45,673 nt of DNA from Eubacterium sp. CAG:251 (GTDB lineage: Bacteria > Bacillota > Clostridia > Oscillospirales > Acutalibacteraceae). This document shows positions 41,290 through 45,673 of this stretch, one piece after another. Below the pieces are notes generated by a model, which was not told the origin of the DNA, did no database searches, and worked only from the letters and a program-made list of their open reading frames with translations. Numbering within the stretch: the stretch's first letter is position 1; the number at the start of each line of letters is the position of its first letter. A program made the position numbers and the translations under genes. Where the stretch lies: the NCBI GenBank assembly GCA_000436835.1, contig FR889122.1, forward strand, positions 71,312-116,984. Direction: 5' to 3'.

Positions 41290-43509
41290 CTAATTCAAGT
41301 CATAAGGGTTAAGGTCTAAAGAAACCGAAACATCCTTATATTCTTTAATTTTACTGATATTCTTTTGAATAACGTTAAACATATTGCGAATATTTTTTGA
41401 ATTTTTACATTTAACGGATAATCTGTATCTATAACAATTATTTAGTTTTGCAATTTTGGCTGCGCTTGGTCCGAGAACAATTATCTTTTGCTTACAGTTC
41501 TCATTTTCTTCAATTAAAAGTTCAAAAAACTTTTTAGCGCACATAGCAACCTTGTTTTCATTTTCACCTATAAACGAAGCTGAAATAATATCACAGTAAG
41601 GCGGATATATTAAAAGCCGCCTTAGTTCAATTTCATTATTATAAAAACTCTTATAATCTTGATCGGCAGCATATTCTAACGTTTGATTATATGGATTAAT
41701 TGTTTGAATAACAGCTTTGCCGTTGCCGTCACGTCTTCCGCTTCTGCCGACAACCTGTGTTATCAAATCGAAGCAACGCTCTGCGCTGTTGTAGCTTTCG
41801 TCATAAAGTGAATTGTCAGCATTAACAACACCCACAAGAGTTACGTTGTCAAAATCAAGCCCCTTTGCCACCATTTGAGTTCCAATCATAATATCGTATT
41901 CGTGATTTGCAAAGGCGTTAAAAAGTTTCTCATGGCTAAACTTTGCAGATGTTGTATCGGCGTCCATTCTTAGTATTCTTGCATTTGGAAAAAGATATGA
42001 AAGCTCGTCCTCAATTTTCTGCGTTCCGTAGCCGCTGTATCGTATGTTTTCGCTGTGACATTCAGGACAAACATTATCAAGTGATTTGGTATATCCGCAA
42101 TAATGGCACGTCAAACGGTTATTTGTGCTGTGATACGTAAGCGAAATTGAGCAATTTGGACAAGTAATAACATGACCGCAATCATTACAAGCGATAAAGG
42201 TATTGTAACCTCTTCTGTTAATAAGCAAAATTGCCTGTTTACCGTTGTCAATGGTTTCGGATATTAATTCCTTTAGTTTTGAAGAAATCGGCGATTTATT
42301 ACCGTTTTTCATCTCCTGCTTCATATCAACAGTAATTACGTGTGGCAGTTTTGCATCTCCAAAGCGTTCATTTAGCTCACAAAGAACATATTTGCCCTTA
42401 AGTGCATTTGAATAAGTTTCAAGCGATGGGGTTGCGGATGTCATCAAAAATAAAGCCTTGTTATATTTACATCTAAAATGCGCAACATCCTTAGTATTAT
42501 ACTTTGGTGTACGCTCACTTTTATAAGTGTTTTCCTGTTCCTCGTCCATAATAATCAAGCCGAGATTGTGGAGAGGAGCAAAAACTGCACTCCTTGTGCC
42601 GATAACGATTTTCGCTTCTCCCCTATCGGCTCTTTTGTATTCGTCGTTTCTTTCACCAAGTGATAAGCCACTGTGAAAAACGGCAACCTTATCGCCGTAT
42701 CTTGCGTGAAATATCGAAAGAACTTGCGGCGTAAGACTTATTTCGGGAACAAGAACTATAACGTCCCTATCGTTTTCAAGTGCCTTATCAATAAGTTTTA
42801 AATAAACCTGCGTTTTACCGCTACCGGTTACGCCGTATAAAAGCCCGCTCCCGCCACCGTTTAAAAGCATATTACTATAAGTATCATATGCTTTTGATTG
42901 TTCAAAAGTCAACTCGATTTTTTTTTGCTCTTTAACTTCAATATTTTTATACGGATTACGGTATATTTCTTTGTCAAAAATAGATATAACGCCGTATTTT
43001 TCAAGATTTTTTAAAACAGAAGTGCCTACACTGCAAAGCTCACAAATTTCTGAAACCGATGCTGTATTGACATCAAAAAGCAAGTCAACAACACTTCTTT
43101 GCTTGGGTGTCAATTTAGGTAAATCGTTTTCATTTTCAATAAGCAGTGTTACAGTTTTAGCTGAAGCGTCGCCTACCTTACCGAAACCTCTTGGTAGCAT
43201 CAATCTTAAGCACTCGTATGTTGTGCAAAAGCAACGCTCTTTAAGCCATAATGAAAGTGCGACAAATTCTTCACTGACTATCGGCTTATCTCCGATTATG
43301 CTGTCAATTTCCTTTAAAGCGGAATTTATGGCAGAATAAATATTTACAACTATTGCGCACCTAAGCTTATTGCCGTTGCCGAAAGGTACTTTAACCATAC
43401 AGCCGATTTTAACGTTATTAATTAAACCGGCAGGAATTATATAATCAAAATCCGAATCGGTACTGAAAAAAGTTTTTTCAACGGCAACAGTAGCAATTAA
43501 ATTGTTCAT
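41290..43509 (-). CDS. priA: Primosomal protein N' (PriA helicase)
   Basis: Reloads the replisome at stalled forks. The 739-residue protein has Walker A TGSGKTQVYL, the DEEQ box, and the eight-Cys zinc region (CNDCGH, CPNC, CHYCGY, CPEC) typical of PriA. The start overlaps the rpoZ stop as TAATG. In B. subtilis coaBC sits between rpoZ and priA; here it is missing. Confidence 0.97.
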   Translation of the reverse strand: MNNLIATVAVEKTFFSTDSDFDYIIPAGLINNVKIGCMVKVPFGNGNKLRCAIVVNIYSAINSALKEIDSIIGDKPIVSEEFVALSLWLKERCFCTTYECLRLMLPRGFGKVGDASAKTVTLLIENENDLPKLTPKQRSVVDLLFDVNTASVSEICELCSVGTSVLKNLEKYGVISIFDKEIYRNPYKNIEVKEQKKIELTFEQSKAYDTYSNMLLNGGGSGLLYGVTGSGKTQVYLKLIDKALENDRDVIVLVPEISLTPQVLSIFHARYGDKVAVFHSGLSLGERNDEYKRADRGEAKIVIGTRSAVFAPLHNLGLIIMDEEQENTYKSERTPKYNTKDVAHFRCKYNKALFLMTSATPSLETYSNALKGKYVLCELNERFGDAKLPHVITVDMKQEMKNGNKSPISSKLKELISETIDNGKQAILLINRRGYNTFIACNDCGHVITCPNCSISLTYHSTNNRLTCHYCGYTKSLDNVCPECHSENIRYSGYGTQKIEDELSYLFPNARILRMDADTTSAKFSHEKLFNAFANHEYDIMIGTQMVAKGLDFDNVTLVGVVNADNSLYDESYNSAERCFDLITQVVGRSGRRDGNGKAVIQTINPYNQTLEYAADQDYKSFYNNEIELRRLLIYPPYCDIISASFIGENENKVAMCAKKFFELLIEENENCKQKIIVLGPSAAKIAKLNNCYRYRLSVKCKNSKNIRNMFNVIQKNISKIKEYKDVSVSLDLNPYDLN

Positions 43510-43724
43510 TATTTATTGTCTGACTTAAGCTCGTCAGGTTCCTCAATAACATACTTACCTTCAAGAATTTCGTCAATTGCAAGGGATACTGTTTTTACGT
43601 CAATAGGTTCTTCACGTTCAATTGCTTCCTCACGGATTTCCCTTGCTCTTTTAGCAGTACCTACAACAAGGCTGTATCTGCTGTTGCAGCCTTTTAATAA
43701 TTTTTTTAAATCAGGGTTAAACAT
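43509..43724 (-). CDS. rpoZ: DNA-directed RNA polymerase subunit omega
   Basis: A 71-residue subunit that assists beta-prime folding and RNA polymerase assembly. The NSRYSLVVGTAKRAREI stretch (14-30) is the conserved omega core. It has a strong AGGAGA site and follows gmk by 14 nt, the usual gmk-rpoZ arrangement. Confidence 0.94.
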   Translation of the reverse strand: MFNPDLKKLLKGCNSRYSLVVGTAKRAREIREEAIEREEPIDVKTVSLAIDEILEGKYVIEEPDELKSDNK

Positions 43725-43738
43725 AATATAATCTCCTT

Positions 43739-44326
43739 TTATGCATTTTTAATGTTGTTGCGTTTTTTTAATTCTTCGCAAAGTATTTTTTCTATATCAT
43801 TAACACAATCATCAAGATTGTCATTAACTACCTTGTAATCATATTTGTCTTGGCATAAAAGCTCGCTTTTAGCAATCTTAAGCCTTTTTTGTATCATTTC
43901 CTCAGCCTCGGAATTTCTCGCTCTGAGCCTTTGCTCAAGAGTTTCCCAGCTTGGCGGAACAAGAAAAATTGAAACACTATCAGGATAAAGCTTTTTAACA
44001 TTCTCTGCACCTTGAACATCTATAATCAAAACGCAGATTTTACCGTTCTTTATTGCTTCGTTTACACCTTCTACGGGAGTTCCGTAATAGCAATTATTAT
44101 AAACAGCATACTCAAGAAGCCCATCTTTTTCAATAAGCTTTTTAAATTCGTCGTCGCTTAAAAAATAATAATTAACTCCGTCAATTTCGCCGTCTCTCGG
44201 CTTTCGTGTAGTAGCTGAAACAGATTCAACTATATCATCTCTTTTTTTTCGTATTTCTTTAAAAACAGTGTCTTTTCCACAACCACTCGGAGCAGAAACA
44301 ACAACAAGCATTCCGTTACCGTTCAT
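43739..44326 (-). CDS. gmk: Guanylate kinase
   Basis: Phosphorylates GMP to GDP. The start is set at 44326 (MNGNGMLVVV), with GGAGG 6 nt upstream. The 195-residue protein has the P-loop SAPSGCGKDTV, a slight variant of the common GPSGAGKGTV, and the GMP-binding TRKPRDGEIDGVNYYFL. It overlaps remA by 11 bp. Confidence 0.96.
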   Translation of the reverse strand: MNGNGMLVVVSAPSGCGKDTVFKEIRKKRDDIVESVSATTRKPRDGEIDGVNYYFLSDDEFKKLIEKDGLLEYAVYNNCYYGTPVEGVNEAIKNGKICVLIIDVQGAENVKKLYPDSVSIFLVPPSWETLEQRLRARNSEAEEMIQKRLKIAKSELLCQDKYDYKVVNDNLDDCVNDIEKILCEELKKRNNIKNA

Positions 44327-44567
44327 CATCAACCTCCACATTAAATTTAGCAGCAATTTGCTTTAAATCAAGATAAGAAAGAATAACGTTTTCACTGTCT
44401 GTAATAATAACACTCATAGTTTTTCTGCCGTGTGTTGCATCAATCAGCGAAAACTTTGCTTTACTTTCCTTGATAATTTTTTTTACGGGTGCGGACTCAG
44501 GTGATAGAATTGAAATAACACGGTCCGCATTTACCAAATTACCAAAACCTATATTTACTAATTTCAT
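44316..44567 (-). CDS. remA: Extracellular matrix regulator RemA (DUF370)
   Basis: A small DNA-binding regulator that activates matrix and osmoprotection genes in B. subtilis. The start is set at ATG 44567 (MKLVNIGFGN), with GAGTGA 6 nt upstream. The 83-residue protein has the VSPESAPVKK-type block (here ILSPESAPVKKII) and LIDATHGRKT. Its place between yicC and gmk is standard. Its targets in this organism are unknown. Confidence 0.93.
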   Translation of the reverse strand: MKLVNIGFGNLVNADRVISILSPESAPVKKIIKESKAKFSLIDATHGRKTMSVIITDSENVILSYLDLKQIAAKFNVEVDDER

Positions 44568-44573
44568 AAACAA

Positions 44574-45452
44574 TCACTCAATATTTTGAATTTGCTCTCT
44601 GATTTTCTCAATCTCAGCTTTAACGTCAACAACTTTTCGTGCGATTTCAACATCATTACATTTTGAACCGATTGTATTTGTTTCTCTGTTAATTTCCTGA
44701 ATTAAGAAATCAAGCTTTCTGCCTACAGCTTCATCACTTGAAATAAAATCACGAAGTTGAGAAATATGACTGCGAAGCCTTACTGTTTCTTCTGCAACGG
44801 CAACTTTGTCGGCGTAAATTGCAACTTCTTGTAATAATCTGTTTTCATCAAGGGAAACATCGCCCAAAAGTTCGTGCACTCTCTCAACAAGTTTATCGTT
44901 ATACTCCTTAACTGTTTGCGGAGAACGTTCTTCAATAAACGATACCGTGTCAAGAATAAATTGACTGCGAGAATATACATCATCATACATTCTCTTTCCT
45001 TCAACTTTTCTCATTTCAATAAATTTTTCGACAGCCTCATCTGCTACGGTTTTAACAAGTTGCCAAATCTTATTTTCGTCTTCTTCAGACTTTCTTACAA
45101 TAAGTACATCCGGAAAACGAGCAACAGTTGACGCACCGAAATCCTCTTTTAAGCCGTAATTATCGCTTAATTCTTTAAGAGCCTTAACGTAAGCACCTGC
45201 AAGAGTATTATTAACAACAACATCTGCACTTTCGGTATTCAATGCCTCAATACCTACAAAACATTCAATCTTACCTCTTGCAACCTTAGAATTTATGAAA
45301 GATTTAATTTTATCATCAATGAAACCGTACTGCCTCGGACAGCGGCAAGAAAATTCAAAATATCTGTGATTAACTGATTTTATCTCAACAGTAATCATAT
45401 ATCCATCAATTTCCTTGCATGCTCTGCCAAAGCCTGTCATAGACTTAACCAT
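44574..45452 (-). CDS. yicC: YicC family endoribonuclease
   Basis: A 292-residue protein of the YicC/YloC family, shown to be endoribonucleases in E. coli and B. subtilis. The N-terminal MVKSMTGFGRA and KSVNHRYFE blocks and the C-terminal GRKLDFLIQEINRETNTIGSK block (given here in two parts, GRKLDFLIQEIN and RETNTIGSK) are diagnostic. GAGGT lies before the ATG. It is the first gene of the long operon ending at spoVM. Confidence 0.95.
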   Translation of the reverse strand: MVKSMTGFGRACKEIDGYMITVEIKSVNHRYFEFSCRCPRQYGFIDDKIKSFINSKVARGKIECFVGIEALNTESADVVVNNTLAGAYVKALKELSDNYGLKEDFGASTVARFPDVLIVRKSEEDENKIWQLVKTVADEAVEKFIEMRKVEGKRMYDDVYSRSQFILDTVSFIEERSPQTVKEYNDKLVERVHELLGDVSLDENRLLQEVAIYADKVAVAEETVRLRSHISQLRDFISSDEAVGRKLDFLIQEINRETNTIGSKCNDVEIARKVVDVKAEIEKIREQIQNIE

Positions 45453-45485
45453 TTCAGCTACCTCGAATTATTAATATTTTAATAT

Positions 45486-45514
45486 ATTATAGGTTTGTAT
45501 ATATCTAACGTCAA
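45486..45514 (-). promoter_or_regulatory. Sigma-A promoter of the yicC-to-spoVM operon
   Basis: On the minus strand TTGACG (45509-45514), 17-nt spacer, TATAAT (45486-45491). Start expected near 45479, about 27 nt before the yicC ATG. The A/T-rich tandem repeat just upstream could act as an UP element. Confidence 0.8.
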
Positions 45515-45521
45515 GAGTTTG

Positions 45522-45559
45522 TTAATAAAATGTTTACATTATTAATAAATTGTTTACAT
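45522..45559. repeat. Two 18-bp direct repeats upstream of the yicC promoter
   Basis: TTAATAAAATGTTTACAT (45522-45539) and TTAATAAATTGTTTACAT (45542-45559) differ at one base and have a 20-bp period. On the minus strand they occupy about -43 to -80 of the yicC promoter, two helical turns apart on the same face of the DNA. Confidence 0.75.
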
Positions 45560-45587
45560 AAAAAGAACCACCGATTTGGTGGTTCTT
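45560..45587 (-). terminator. Terminator of a minus-strand gene right of the window
   Basis: AAGAACCACC (45563-45572) pairs perfectly with GGTGGTTCTT (45578-45587) around GATTT. On the minus strand the stem runs into five T residues, so it ends a transcript entering from the right edge. Confidence 0.85.
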
Positions 45588-45588
45588 A

Positions 45589-45628
45589 CAGCGTGTAGAA
45601 AAGTTCAATTAAAAATTTCTACACGCTG
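45589..45628. repeat. 13-bp inverted repeat at the right edge
   Basis: CAGCGTGTAGAAA (45589-45601) and TTTCTACACGCTG (45616-45628) pair perfectly around a 14-nt AT-rich loop, one base away from the terminator. The remaining 45 bases (45629-45673) show no gene I can identify. On the minus strand two frames stay open from the edge but stop inside the repeat, so the 3' end of a protein or of a structured RNA are both possible. Confidence 0.7.
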
Positions 45629-45673
45629 GGAGACTTCGAGAAAGTGAGATAAATTTCGTATTTTGCGAGCGGG

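Noticed and set aside
1..45673. CRISPR arrays, tRNA or rRNA genes, insertion sequences, prophage
   Set aside because: I saw no regularly spaced repeats, tRNA-like cloverleaf, rRNA sequence, transposase, integrase or phage structural gene. Only short AT-rich gaps are left between genes.

Overview
The window is AT-rich and densely packed, with most genes on the minus strand. It fits a spore-forming, low-GC Gram-positive of the class Clostridia, most likely close to Oscillospiraceae/Ruminococcaceae. The evidence is the sporulation genes (spoIVA, a sipL-type gene with DUF3794 and LysM-like regions, spoIIR, and a 29-codon spoVM), AddAB instead of RecBCD, zinc-type L31 and L32, and the Firmicutes gene order yicC-remA-gmk-rpoZ-priA-def-fmt-rsmB-rlmN-prpC-prkC-rsgA-thiN-spoVM. 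The genus cannot be fixed from the sequence alone.

Layout from left to right. (1) 71-2901, minus: yceD-rpmF-der-plsY behind a consensus sigma-A promoter, with a terminator at the left edge belonging to a plus-strand gene outside the window. (2) 3023-4303, plus: a single fucO-type alcohol dehydrogenase. (3) 4326-7392, minus: dacF, then pgi and a small P-loop gene. (4) 7425-10300: mtaB (+), a lipoprotein GHL10 gene (-), and a small zinc-ribbon gene (+). (5) 10299-13334, minus: a two-gene spore-coat basement operon, sipL-spoIVA, behind a sigma-E-like promoter. (6) 13357-14809, plus: an attenuator-controlled cassette made of a promoter, a 29-codon leader peptide, leader RNA structure, a strong terminator, a GNAT acetyltransferase and a SAM methyltransferase. 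(7) 14824-16429, minus: rpmE, yigZ and spoIIR separated by terminators. (8) 16443-32269, minus: a ten-gene, mostly overlapping operon ligA, membrane protein, murD, two M42 peptidases, GNAT, PLP lyase, DUF2461, addB, addA. (9) 32293-45514, minus: the yicC-to-spoVM housekeeping operon. (10) 45522-45673: upstream repeats, a terminator for the next gene to the right, and a large inverted repeat.

The genes fall into three functional groups. Housekeeping genes serve translation start and ribosome maturation (def, fmt, rsmB, rlmN, rsgA, der, L31, L32, mtaB), DNA replication and repair (priA, ligA, addAB) and envelope synthesis (murD, dacF, plsY, prkC/prpC signalling). Sporulation genes include three physically interacting parts of the coat basement: SpoVM (membrane anchor), SpoIVA (ATPase filament) and SipL (SpoIVA partner). 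The accessory GNAT-methyltransferase cassette looks inducible by ribosome-mediated attenuation.

The observations most worth following are the leader-peptide attenuator in front of the GNAT/methyltransferase pair, the very small spoVM gene with its equally overlooked 47-residue neighbour, the sipL-spoIVA adjacency, and a terminator whose 3' arm contains the spoIIR ribosome-binding site. All assignments come from reading the sequence; no database search was run.
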